64,000 nucleotides of DNA from an uncultured Paludibaculum sp. (GTDB taxonomy: Bacteria > Acidobacteriota > Terriglobia > Bryobacterales > Bryobacteraceae): assembly GCF_963665245.1 (NCBI RefSeq), contig NZ_OY762268.1:620001-684000 (forward strand), read 5' to 3'. Below the pieces are notes generated by a model. That model was not told the DNA's origin, did no database searches, and was given only the letters and a program-made list of their open reading frames with translations. A program made the position numbers and the translations under genes. Shown here piece by piece: positions 42,247-50,364 of the stretch; position 1 is the stretch's first letter; every line of letters begins with the position of its first letter.

Positions 42247-42257
42247 TAACAGTACCC
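42247..42257 (-). promoter_or_regulatory. Shared upstream motif of pilin copy 2
   Basis: GGGTACTGTTA on the minus strand, 53 bp upstream of the ATG; the counterpart of the motif at 41781-41791. Confidence 0.4.
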
Positions 42258-42874
42258 CTCGGCTACACAAATCCAACGAAGTACCTAATTCCCACCCTAG
42301 ATTCGACCAACAGAATCTTAGGCTTTGCCGTGGGCCTGAGGAGTCCGGCCGGTTCGACAGAGGGCGAATAAACGGACCTCCTCGGCCGTAGGTCCAATGC
42401 TTTCAATGGATATGCACCTCAGGCAAAGTCCTCGTTCTCCTCGAAATCTTTGCGCAGTACCCGCTCGCCGGAGCGTACCTGTACCCCGGTGGAGCTGGTT
42501 TGCAGGCTCCGCCTTTATCCGAGGCAACCCTCATTTTGAGTACTTCTGTACTGCTTAGCGCTGTTTGATTTGGCCGAATGCGCCTCGGCGGTCATCCCGC
42601 CTCCCGCCACTCATCTGTCTATTTATCTATGGCTTGCGGCTCCATGTACCAGCGCGGAGCCGCCATCCTGGTAGCACTCGCCGCCGATCGCGGATGGGCC
42701 GGGACTCGCGACGGCAAATCGCCGCTTCGTGGAAAACGAACCGGTGCCCCTAAACACCCTCACAGTTTGAGAACCTATTGAGTTGAGGTTCGTTCTCCCG
42801 GTTTGACCACCCAACGCAAGCGCAAGCGCACCCGGTCCGCCCCGACGCGCCGGTTACCCTCCAAGGCATCGTTA
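42258..42874. other. About 600-bp gene-poor interval
   Basis: Only short frames without family character are present on either strand. No RNA gene, IS end or repeat is evident by eye. A TTG-initiated extension of the next gene (from 42803) falls in its last part. The pilin promoter probably lies at the left end. Confidence 0.5.
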
Positions 42875-43369
42875 ATGCCCGATTGGCGTGCCGTTATCCT
42901 ATTGGCGACCGTGCTCGCACTGGCTGGCTGGTGGTTCTACAGGAACTACACAGTGACGCTGCAGAGCCCGGTCCGGCTGCACTGGCAGTCGCCCATCGTC
43001 GTTGCCCAGCGGCTCACCAGTGGCGGCGCCCTCGAGGCCCAGGCGGATCAAAGTGGAAAGGGCCTCTCCGCCTGGCAGGAGTACGCCTGCCGCAAGTTCG
43101 GCCCAGATTGCCGCTTGGCCCTCGCCATCCAACGGGCCGAGAACCCTCAGGGCAAGTGCGAGATCTATCACTACAATACGGACGGTTCGCTCGACTGGGG
43201 CTACTTCCAGATCAACACAGTACATCTGCAACGCCCCGGCTTGAACCTGCGCGACCTTCTCGATTGCCAGGCAAACATCGACTTCGCCTATCAGCTCTAT
43301 CGTGAAAAGGGCGGCTTCTCGCCCTGGAGCACCTACAAGAACGGCCGCTACAAGTTATTCATGCGTTAG
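42875..43369 (+). CDS. Membrane-anchored lysozyme-like (lytic transglycosylase fold) protein
   Basis: 164 residues from the ATG at 42875, preceded by AGG at 8 bases; a TTG at 42803 would add a 24-residue Arg/Lys-rich tail. A single N-terminal membrane segment (VILLATVLALAGWWFY) is followed by a linker and a compact lysozyme-like domain. It has ACRKFGPDCRLALAIQRAENPQGKCEIYHYNTDGSLDWGYFQINTVHL, with the catalytic Glu in RAENP and the GYFQIN motif, and ends FSPWSTYKNGRYKLF. It probably cleaves peptidoglycan locally. The nearby Flp pilins would need such an enzyme, but linkage is only suggestive. Its stop overlaps the kbl stop on the other strand. Confidence 0.82.
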   Translation: MPDWRAVILLATVLALAGWWFYRNYTVTLQSPVRLHWQSPIVVAQRLTSGGALEAQADQSGKGLSAWQEYACRKFGPDCRLALAIQRAENPQGKCEIYHYNTDGSLDWGYFQINTVHLQRPGLNLRDLLDCQANIDFAYQLYREKGGFSPWSTYKNGRYKLFMR

Positions 43370-44553
43370 GCGAGAATGCCCATCCGGCGCGCTACCTTGG
43401 CAAGAATCTCCACCGCCTGATCCAGGTGCGCCGTGGTGTGCCCAGCAGTCACAATAGCCCGGATTCGGGCCTTTCCCTTAGGCACCGTCGGGAACCCTAT
43501 CCCTGTGGCCCAGAGGCCTTCGTCAAACAAGGCGGCCGAGAACGCATGAGCCATCTTGGCCTCACCCACCAGAATCGGCGTAATCGGCGTCTCGCTCACA
43601 CCGGTATCGAACCCCCGATCCTTCAAAGCCGCCTTGAAGTACCGCGTATTCTCCCACAGCCGGTCGATCCGCTCCGGTTCTTCCACCAGTAGATCGAAGG
43701 CCGCACTGCAGGCCGCCGTCACGGCCGGAGGATGGGAGGTCGAAAACAGGAACGGCCGCGCCCGATGGTACAGAAACTCAATAAGGTCTTTGCTGCCACA
43801 CACATACCCGCCCAGCACGCCGATCGCCTTCGACAGCGTCCCCACCTGCACATGCACACGCCCGTGCAAATTGAAGTGGTCCACCGTCCCCCGGCCATTC
43901 CGTCCCAGCACGCCGGACGAATGCGCATCGTCCACCATCATGATCGCGCCCGCCGCTTCGGCCGCTTCCACCAGTTGATCCAACGGCCCGATGTCTCCAT
44001 CCATCGAGAACACACCGTCTGTAATCAATAATTTGCGCCCCGCCTCGTCCTTCAGTGCCGCGAGTTTCTCGGCCGCATGCGCTGCGTCCCGATGCCGGAA
44101 CACATGGATCTTGGCCCGCGACAACCGGCACCCGTCAATGATCGACGCGTGGTTCAACTCATCGCTGATGATGTGATCCTCAGGGCCTAGAATTGCGCTC
44201 ACCGTCCCGGCGTTGGCCGCGAAGCCGCTCTGGAACACCACGCAAGCCTCGGTGTGCTTGAACGCCGCGATCTTCCGCTCCAACGCCATGTGCATGTCGA
44301 GCGTGCCGGTGATCGTGCGCACCGCCCCCGTCCCGGCACCATACTTCCGTACCGCCTCCAGGGCCGCCTCCTTCAGCTTCGGATGATTGGCCAATCCCAG
44401 GTAGTTGTTGGAGGCCAGGTTGATGACCTCGCGACCGTCGGCGTGACTGACGGCCTCACAAGCACTTTCCAGTTCCCTCAGCCGGAAGTACGATCCGGCA
44501 GCCTTCAGTTCGTCCAACTGCTGGCCCAGATAAGCGAGTGGATTCGTAGGCAT
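43366..44553 (-). CDS. kbl: Glycine C-acetyltransferase (2-amino-3-ketobutyrate CoA ligase)
   Basis: 395 residues, the usual length. Alpha-oxoamine synthase fold: NLASNNYLGLANHPKLKEAA, GTGAVRTITGTLDMHMALERKIAAFKHTEAC, the PLP-contacting MMVDDAHSSGVLGRNGRGTVDHF, and the Schiff-base Lys in VQVGTLSKAIGVLGGYVCG. It takes 2-amino-3-ketobutyrate from threonine dehydrogenase and CoA to give glycine and acetyl-CoA. It lies 4 bp downstream of tdh in the same direction, so both steps of threonine catabolism are co-expressed. The product lacks a signal peptide and acts in the cytoplasm. Confidence 0.95.
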   Translation of the reverse strand: MPTNPLAYLGQQLDELKAAGSYFRLRELESACEAVSHADGREVINLASNNYLGLANHPKLKEAALEAVRKYGAGTGAVRTITGTLDMHMALERKIAAFKHTEACVVFQSGFAANAGTVSAILGPEDHIISDELNHASIIDGCRLSRAKIHVFRHRDAAHAAEKLAALKDEAGRKLLITDGVFSMDGDIGPLDQLVEAAEAAGAIMMVDDAHSSGVLGRNGRGTVDHFNLHGRVHVQVGTLSKAIGVLGGYVCGSKDLIEFLYHRARPFLFSTSHPPAVTAACSAAFDLLVEEPERIDRLWENTRYFKAALKDRGFDTGVSETPITPILVGEAKMAHAFSAALFDEGLWATGIGFPTVPKGKARIRAIVTAGHTTAHLDQAVEILAKVARRMGILA

Positions 44554-44557
44554 GCCG

Positions 44558-45619
44558 CTAGTCCTCCCAACTCATCACGATCTTGACCGCTTCGCCGCGC
44601 TCCAACAGGCCGAAGGCGTCTTGGAAATCCCTATACCCGCACTGGTGTGTGATCAGAGGCATCAGGTCCAGTTTCTGATCCAGCAGAAACCGCTCGCACT
44701 GGTACCAGGTCTGGTACATCAACCGCCCGTTGATTCCACGCACCGTGACGGACTTGAAGATGATCTCCTCGGCCAGATTAATCCCGACCTCTGTGGGCGG
44801 AATCCCCAGCATCGCCACATCGCCGCCGGCCCGCACGATCTTGAAGGCCGTATGGATCCCCGGACCGCTACCCGACATCTCCAGCGCCACGTCCACGCCG
44901 ATCCCGTCCGGGGTCCGCTCCAGCAGCGCCTTCTCCCAACCCGGCTCCCGTGGATCATACGTAAACGGCAAACCGAGTTTCTCGGCCATCTCGCGCTTAT
45001 GAGCATGCGGCTCCACGACGAGCACCGACAACGCACCCGCCGCGTTCGCAATTGCGCAGGCCATCAGGCCAATAGCGCCGGCGCCGATCACGGCAACCGT
45101 CCGCCCGTTCACGGGCTGCGCCATCACCGTATGCATGGCGTTGCCGTACGGATCGAAAATCGCGGCCACCTCGTGCGGGATGCCCGGCTTCAGGCGCCAT
45201 ACATTTGATTGCGGCATCGAGATGAAGCGCGCAAAACACCCATCCCGATCCACGCCGATGATCTTCATGGTGCGGCAGATGTGCCCCAAACCCGTCCGGC
45301 AGAAGAAGCAATGGCCGCAGCCGATATGCCCTTCCCCGGAAACCAGATCGCCGGGCTTGAACTCGTCGACGGCCTCGCCGACGCGCTCCACCATACCCAT
45401 GAATTCGTGGCCCACCACCAACGGGGGGTGGATGCGCCGCTGGGCCCATTCGTCCCACTGGTAAATATGGACATCTGTTCCGCAGATGCCCGTCTTTAGA
45501 ACCCTGATAAGAACGTCATTTTTGCCGATCTCGGGGACCGGAACCTCCTTGAGGATCATTCCCCGCTCGGCTTGAGGTTTCACCAGAGCGGGCATCATGA
45601 CGGACGACGAAGCAGCCAT
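44558..45619 (-). CDS. tdh: L-threonine 3-dehydrogenase
   Basis: 353 residues, medium-chain dehydrogenase fold. Catalytic zinc ligands are in TGICGTDVHIY and VVGHEFMG; the structural zinc Cys cluster is CGHCFFCRTGLGHIC. The Rossmann motif is VAVIGAGAIGLMACAIA. The Tdh-specific region DPYGNAMHTVMA and the tail YRDFQDAFGLLERGEAVKIVMSW match the enzyme rather than a generic sorbitol dehydrogenase. It oxidises L-threonine to 2-amino-3-ketobutyrate with NAD, feeding the adjacent kbl product. It is divergent from the PqaA-like gene with 38 bp between starts. Confidence 0.94.
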   Translation of the reverse strand: MAASSSVMMPALVKPQAERGMILKEVPVPEIGKNDVLIRVLKTGICGTDVHIYQWDEWAQRRIHPPLVVGHEFMGMVERVGEAVDEFKPGDLVSGEGHIGCGHCFFCRTGLGHICRTMKIIGVDRDGCFARFISMPQSNVWRLKPGIPHEVAAIFDPYGNAMHTVMAQPVNGRTVAVIGAGAIGLMACAIANAAGALSVLVVEPHAHKREMAEKLGLPFTYDPREPGWEKALLERTPDGIGVDVALEMSGSGPGIHTAFKIVRAGGDVAMLGIPPTEVGINLAEEIIFKSVTVRGINGRLMYQTWYQCERFLLDQKLDLMPLITHQCGYRDFQDAFGLLERGEAVKIVMSWED

Positions 45620-45657
45620 TGAAGACTAGTATATCGGTTATGATTTAGGGCGGTTCC

Positions 45658-47073
45658 ATGCTCAGCCACCGAAACACCCAATCCCTCTTCCTGTTTGCCG
45701 TCTTGAGTGTCTCTGCCTACGCGCAAGGCACGAAACAGACCGCTCTCGACCGCTATGTCGCCAAGCCCGACCCCGCCTACAAGTGGGAGCTCGTGAAGAC
45801 GATTCCGGGGCAAGGCGCCACCGCCTACGTTCTAAATGTCACTTCTCAGAACTATCTTTCGACGGCTGAAGTCAACCGCACGGAATGGAAGCACTGGGTC
45901 ACCATCTATAGGCCCGATAAAGTGGAAAGCGACATCGCCCTGCTGGCCATCGGCGGCGGCAACAACAACAACCCCGCCCCCGACAAACCGGACGCCTTCC
46001 TGGCCGGCATGGCCGCCAAGACCCAAAGCGTGACCGTCGATCTCAAAATGATCCCCAATCAGCCGCTCAGCTTCTACGGCGAGTCCCGAGAGCGCACCGA
46101 AGACGCCATCATCGCCTTCACCTGGCAGAAGTTCCTCGAAACCGGCGACGAGAAGTGGCCCCTCCGCCTGCCCATGACCAAGGCCGCCGTGAAAGCCATG
46201 GACGCTACTCAGGAATTCCTGGCCAGCACCGCCGGCGGCAACGTCAAGGTCGCCCGCTGGGTCATCACCGGCGGCAGCAAGCGCGGTTGGACCACTTGGA
46301 CCGTCGGCGCCGTCGACAAGCGCGTCATCGCGATCATGCCCGTGGTCATCGACATGCTAAACATGGAGGCTTCGTTCACTCACCACTGGCGCGTCTATGG
46401 CTTCTGGGCCCCCTCCGTGAAGGATTACGTCGAGCACGGCATCATGGAGTGGCAGGGCACCGAGCAGTACAAGAAACTGCTTGAGATCGAGGAACCCTAC
46501 GAGTACCGCGACCGCCTCACCATGCCTAAGTACATGGTGAACTCCGCCGGCGACCAGTTCTTCGTAGTCGACTCCTCGCAGTTCTACTTCAACGACCTGA
46601 AGGGCGAGAAGTACCTGCGCTACGTTCCGAACACGGACCACGGCGTCACCCGCCGCTCCGACGCCGCCCAGAGCCTGTCTGCTTACTACGAGTCCATCGT
46701 CAAGAACTGGAAGCGCCCGGAGTTCAACTGGAGCATTTCCAAGGACGGCATCATTACGGTCACCTGCAAGGACAAGCCCAGCGCCGTGAAACTCTGGAGC
46801 GCCAACAATCCCGAAGCCCGCGACTTCCGCCTCGAGCAGATCGGCCCCGCCTATAAATCAAAGGACGTCGCCGCCGAGAGCCCCAACAAATGGGTCGTGA
46901 AGCTCGAGAAGCCGCAGCACGGCTACTCCGCGTCGTTCCTGGAGATGACATTCCCGACGCCCGGAGGCTCGGAATGGAAGTTCACGACGGCCATCAAGGT
47001 GATGCCGGACGTCTACCCCTTCCCCGCCCCCACGCCGAAAACGCCAAAGGGCGGCATCCTCCGCAAGCAGTAG
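45658..47073 (+). CDS. PhoPQ-activated pathogenicity-related (PqaA-type) protein, secreted
   Basis: 471 residues with a Sec signal (LFLFAVLSVSAYAQG). It has the PqaA family pattern: TALDRYVAKPDPAYKWELV, YRPDKVESDIALLAIGGGNN, and WVITGGSKRGWTTWTVGAVDKRVIAIMPVVIDMLNM. The GGSKRG stretch is the nucleophile elbow of an alpha/beta-hydrolase fold. Later PKYMVNSAGDQFFVVDSSQFYF and YVPNTDHGV carry the likely acid and His. Members occur in many environmental bacteria; despite the name, a virulence role is not implied. The enzymatic substrate is unknown. Confidence 0.92.
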   Translation: MLSHRNTQSLFLFAVLSVSAYAQGTKQTALDRYVAKPDPAYKWELVKTIPGQGATAYVLNVTSQNYLSTAEVNRTEWKHWVTIYRPDKVESDIALLAIGGGNNNNPAPDKPDAFLAGMAAKTQSVTVDLKMIPNQPLSFYGESRERTEDAIIAFTWQKFLETGDEKWPLRLPMTKAAVKAMDATQEFLASTAGGNVKVARWVITGGSKRGWTTWTVGAVDKRVIAIMPVVIDMLNMEASFTHHWRVYGFWAPSVKDYVEHGIMEWQGTEQYKKLLEIEEPYEYRDRLTMPKYMVNSAGDQFFVVDSSQFYFNDLKGEKYLRYVPNTDHGVTRRSDAAQSLSAYYESIVKNWKRPEFNWSISKDGIITVTCKDKPSAVKLWSANNPEARDFRLEQIGPAYKSKDVAAESPNKWVVKLEKPQHGYSASFLEMTFPTPGGSEWKFTTAIKVMPDVYPFPAPTPKTPKGGILRKQ

Positions 47074-47219
47074 TTCCTCACAAGGGCGCGGCCGGCCGAA
47101 CGTCCGCGCCCCATCCCGCCCGCACCCGTGCTAGGTTAGTTGCGGCCAGCCGCCGAATCTCCAGGTCTCGGTGTAATGAAACGGCGTCTGGAACCACGAA
47201 TCGGAGAGGAGCATCACTC

Positions 47220-47777
47220 GTGGCGTCAACCATCCAAACCCGGGGCGGCTTTGAAGTTTCGTGCCCCGACGGGTCCGATCGCCTGGTCGTCAAAAAAGGC
47301 GGTTTAGTCCAACTGGAAATCGACTTGGGGGCACAAGGTATGAAGATTCAAACATCGGGCGATCTGCTGATTCAGGCGGGCGGCAGCATCTCCATCAAAT
47401 CTGGAGCCAGCATGGCCATCAGTTGCGGAGCCAACCTGGCCACCACCGTAGGCTCGGGCTTCGACCTGACGGTGGGCGGTGCGGCCAGCGTAACGGCCCG
47501 TTCCAACATGACCATGTCGGTGGGCAGCGCCCTGAACGTGACCACCGGCACGGCCCTCCAACTCACGGCCGGGAACCAACTCAGCGTGCTGGGCGGCCAC
47601 ACCGTCAGTCTCAAGAGCGGCAATGAAGTCGCCATTGAAGGCAAGAAGCTGACGGAGAAGGTAGCGACGGATGTCGTCATCGACACTAAGGACTACACCG
47701 TCAAAGCCAGCGGCAAGATCTCGCTGAAGGCCGCCGGCGAAGCGGTGATCAAGGGCAGCAAGGTCATCCAGAACTGA
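47220..47777 (+). CDS. Free-standing VgrG/gp5-tip-like beta-helix protein
   Basis: 185 residues from the GTG at 47220, chosen for its strong ribosome site (GGAGAGGAG); the longer frame back to 46890 runs through the end of the previous gene and has no family character. An N-terminal strand segment (IQTRGGFEVSCPDGSDRLVVKKGGLVQLEI) precedes about twelve short repeats alternating V/I and G, such as ISIKSGASMAISCGANLATTVGSGFDLTVG. It ends KISLKAAGEAVIKGSKVIQN. This matches the triple-stranded beta-helix of VgrG and phage gp5 tails, but without the OB-fold or base. No other secretion-system component is present here. Confidence 0.75.
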   Translation: MASTIQTRGGFEVSCPDGSDRLVVKKGGLVQLEIDLGAQGMKIQTSGDLLIQAGGSISIKSGASMAISCGANLATTVGSGFDLTVGGAASVTARSNMTMSVGSALNVTTGTALQLTAGNQLSVLGGHTVSLKSGNEVAIEGKKLTEKVATDVVIDTKDYTVKASGKISLKAAGEAVIKGSKVIQN

Positions 47778-47788
47778 CGGCGCAAGGC

Positions 47789-48250
47789 CTATTTCAGCAG
47801 CGCGTCAATCGCCGCCTGCCCAATCGCTTCATCGACAGCGGAAGGTCCGCCGCTGATGGCAATCGAGCCGATTAGCTGCCCGTCCACCTTGATGGGCAGT
47901 CCACCCTGGTTGGGGAAGAAGAAAGGGTAAGAGAGAGCCTCGACGTGTCCGGCCTTGACGGTGTCGGCCGCGTTCTTGGAGGGGCTCCCGTTGAGCGCGG
48001 CATGCCGCGCTTTCCGCTGCGCCCACTCCAAAGTGCTGATGGAAGCCTTATCGCCTTTCTGCAGGAACAGGATGTTGGCGCTATCGTCCATGATGCAGAT
48101 GGTGACGCTGACGTTCGCCTTCTCGGCCTCCGCCTCGGAGACCGCAACGAGCTTCTTGACGGCAGCCAGATTCAGATACTTTTTGGACGGAAGATCCGCC
48201 GCGGAAGTGAAAGACATCGCAATCAAGCCTATCGCAACAAGTCGCAGCAT
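47789..48250 (-). CDS. DUF336 (GlcG/HbpS/PduO C-terminal type) protein, exported
   Basis: 153 residues from the ATG at 48250; the longer frame lacks a sensible start, while MLRLVAIGLIAMSFTSAA is a signal peptide. The domain reads LNLAAVKKLVAVSEAEAEKANVSVTICIMDDSANILFLQKGDKAS, WAQRKARHAALNGSPSKNAADTV, GGLPIKVDGQLIGSIAISGGPSAVDEAIGQAAIDALL, the complete GlcG/PduO-C fold. Such domains bind haem or corrinoid in a few studied cases. The family also forms the C-terminus of PduO, and the gene sits beside the PduS/PduT pair, transcribed away from it. Confidence 0.9.
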   Translation of the reverse strand: MLRLVAIGLIAMSFTSAADLPSKKYLNLAAVKKLVAVSEAEAEKANVSVTICIMDDSANILFLQKGDKASISTLEWAQRKARHAALNGSPSKNAADTVKAGHVEALSYPFFFPNQGGLPIKVDGQLIGSIAISGGPSAVDEAIGQAAIDALLK

Positions 48251-48404
48251 GCGGAACAGCCTATCACAGGGGCTGTGAATCTCAATCCTGTAACTACTGG
48301 TTTCCCAGAATCGGCCTAAGCGCTCGCCACTACGGCGGGGCCTTGCCGGCAGCTGCGCCAAGGCCCCGCCCCGCCCCCCTGCGCTATAGTGTGAATTCCG
48401 GTCC

Positions 48405-49721
48405 ATGCCGAACCTCAGTCAGTCACTACGCGCGATGGGTGTCGTTGGCGCTGGCGGCGCCGGCTTCCCCACTGAAGTCAAAGCCAAGTCGCAGGTCGAG
48501 TACATCCTCGCCAATGGAGCCGAGTGCGAGCCCCTCCTCCATAAAGACTTCGAGCTCATGAAGCGCTACCCCGCCGAGATGGTCTCCGGCATGGCGCGCA
48601 TGATCCAGGTCACTAGTGCCCGCCAAGGCCGCTTCTGCATCAAGGAAAAGAACAAGGAAGCCGTCGACGCCGTCACGCCGCACGCCAAGGCCGCAGGCAT
48701 CGAGATGACCTATCTCGGCGACTTCTACCCCTCTGGCGACGAATACGAGATCGTCTACGCCGCCACCGGCCGCCTCATCCCCGCAGCCGGCATCCCATTG
48801 AACGTCGGCTGCGTCGTCAACAACGTCGAGACCCTCTATAACGTTGAACTCGCCGCCCAGGGCACGCCCGTCACGAAGAAGTTCGTCTCCATCAGCGGAG
48901 CGGTGAAACGCCCATGCAGCTTCTGGGCCCCCATCGGCTGTACCTTCGCTGACCTCCTCGCCATTGCCGGCGGACCCACCGTCCCGGACATCGGCATCTT
49001 CGTCAGCGGCATGATGATGGGCACGCTCACCTTCGACCTTACCGGCATCGTCACCAAGACCACCTGCGGCCTCATCGTCCTGCCGCGTGAGCATTCGCTC
49101 GTTCAGCGCAAGAGCAAGCCCAAAGAGGTGATGGCCCACATCGGCAAATCGGCCTGCGACCAGTGCAGCTACTGCACCGAGTTCTGCCCGCGCTACCTGC
49201 TCGGCTACGACGTCCAGCCCCATAAGGTGATGCGGACCCTCGGCTTCACTCTCTCCGGCAAGGAGAACTGGAGCCAGTGGGGCGAACTCTGCTGCTCCTG
49301 CGGCTTGTGCACGCTCTACGCCTGCCCGGAGGACCTCTTCCCGAAAGAAGCCTGCGACGACGCCAAAGTGACCCTGCGCACCGCCGGCATGAAGTACGTC
49401 CAGCAGCACCCCGTCCGGGCCCATCCCATGAAGGAGTACCGCCGAGTCCCGCAGTCGATGCTCCGCCAGCGCCTGAACGTCGAGGCCTACGAAAGCCACA
49501 CGCCCTTCGTCGCCGACGAACCCAAGCCCGCGCGGGTGCGCATCCTCACCAAGCAGCACGCCGGCAAACCCGCGACGCCTGTCGTGGCGGAAGGCGACCG
49601 CATCGAAGCGGGCCGTCCCATCGCCCGCATGAACGAAAACGAACTCGGCGCGGACGTCCACGCGAGCATCACCGGCCGCGTGGCCCGAGTCACCGCCGAA
49701 GCCATCGAAATCGAAGCCTGA
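48405..49721 (+). CDS. PduS-like flavin/iron-sulfur oxidoreductase (RnfC-type)
   Basis: 438 residues, near the length of PduS. The N-terminal RnfC/Nqo1-like fold has VVGAGGAGFPTEVK (flavin-binding glycines), YILANGAECEPLLHKDFELM, IPLNVGCVVNNVETLYNVE and an SLBB-like region. Two Fe-S clusters are indicated by CDQCSYCTEFCP and CCSCGLCTLYACP. The C-terminus (PVVAEGDRIEAGRPIARMNENELGADVHASITGRV) is a barrel-sandwich domain. PduS reduces cobalamin and moves electrons across a bacterial microcompartment shell. Here the next gene is a PduT-like shell protein, but no other compartment genes are in the window. Confidence 0.92.
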   Translation: MPNLSQSLRAMGVVGAGGAGFPTEVKAKSQVEYILANGAECEPLLHKDFELMKRYPAEMVSGMARMIQVTSARQGRFCIKEKNKEAVDAVTPHAKAAGIEMTYLGDFYPSGDEYEIVYAATGRLIPAAGIPLNVGCVVNNVETLYNVELAAQGTPVTKKFVSISGAVKRPCSFWAPIGCTFADLLAIAGGPTVPDIGIFVSGMMMGTLTFDLTGIVTKTTCGLIVLPREHSLVQRKSKPKEVMAHIGKSACDQCSYCTEFCPRYLLGYDVQPHKVMRTLGFTLSGKENWSQWGELCCSCGLCTLYACPEDLFPKEACDDAKVTLRTAGMKYVQQHPVRAHPMKEYRRVPQSMLRQRLNVEAYESHTPFVADEPKPARVRILTKQHAGKPATPVVAEGDRIEAGRPIARMNENELGADVHASITGRVARVTAEAIEIEA

Positions 49722-49738
49722 GCCAAAGGAACAACCAA

Positions 49739-50290
49739 GTGGCCCGCAACTCCATCGGATTGATTGAACTCTCGAGCATCGCCGCCGGCTTCCTGGTCTG
49801 CGACTGCATGTTGAAGACCGCGGATGTCGAACTGGTTCTGGCGCGCACTATCTGTAGCGGCAAATACATGGTCCTGATCCGCGGCGACGTCGGAGCCATC
49901 CAGGCCGCGGTCGACGCAGGCAAGCACGCAGGCGATTTTTCCATCATCGACACCTTCGTGATAGCGAACCTCCACGAGGACATCTTCCCGGCCATCAGCG
50001 GCACCACGAACGTCGGCCAACTCGAATCGCTGGGCATCGTCGAATCGTTTTCCGTGACCAGCCTGATCGAAGCCGCGGACGCCATGGCCAAAGCAGCCAA
50101 TGTCCGTCTGGTAGAGGTTCGTTTGGCAATGGCGCTGGGCGGCAAGGCTTTCGCGTCGTGCACGGGCAGTGTATCCGCAGTAAGGTCCGCGGTAGAGGCC
50201 GGAGCCCAGGTGATCGGCCGCAAAGGCCTGCTGGTGAATAAGGTAGTGATCCCGCAACCTAGGCCGGAGTTGCTGAGGGAGATGATCTAG
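49739..50290 (+). CDS. Tandem-BMC shell protein, PduT-like
   Basis: 183 residues from the GTG at 49739 (ribosome site AAAGGA), the length of PduT. Two BMC domains: residues about 3-85 (SIGLIELSSIAAGFLVCDCMLKTADVELV...) and 95-178 (ESLGIVESFSVTSLIEAADAMAKAANVRLVEVRLAM). In the first domain TICSGKYMVLIRGDVGAIQ places a Cys where PduT has the pore Cys that binds a 4Fe-4S cluster. PduT trimers conduct electrons through the shell to or from PduS, whose homologue is encoded 17 bp upstream. The second domain has GGKAFASCTGSVSAV in the equivalent place. Confidence 0.92.
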   Translation: MARNSIGLIELSSIAAGFLVCDCMLKTADVELVLARTICSGKYMVLIRGDVGAIQAAVDAGKHAGDFSIIDTFVIANLHEDIFPAISGTTNVGQLESLGIVESFSVTSLIEAADAMAKAANVRLVEVRLAMALGGKAFASCTGSVSAVRSAVEAGAQVIGRKGLLVNKVVIPQPRPELLREMI

Positions 50291-50364
50291 GGTTATCAAC
50301 CAGCGGTTTGCTCCGCCGTCTCGTATCAAGGTAAGGAACCTAACGCTCCCGTGCGGCAGCATAT

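Noticed and set aside
43366..50290. Aminoacetone/threonine microcompartment combining tdh-kbl with PduS-PduT
   Set aside because: tdh-kbl form the ordinary two-step threonine pathway, lie 4 kb away with unrelated genes between, and no BMC signature enzyme is present.
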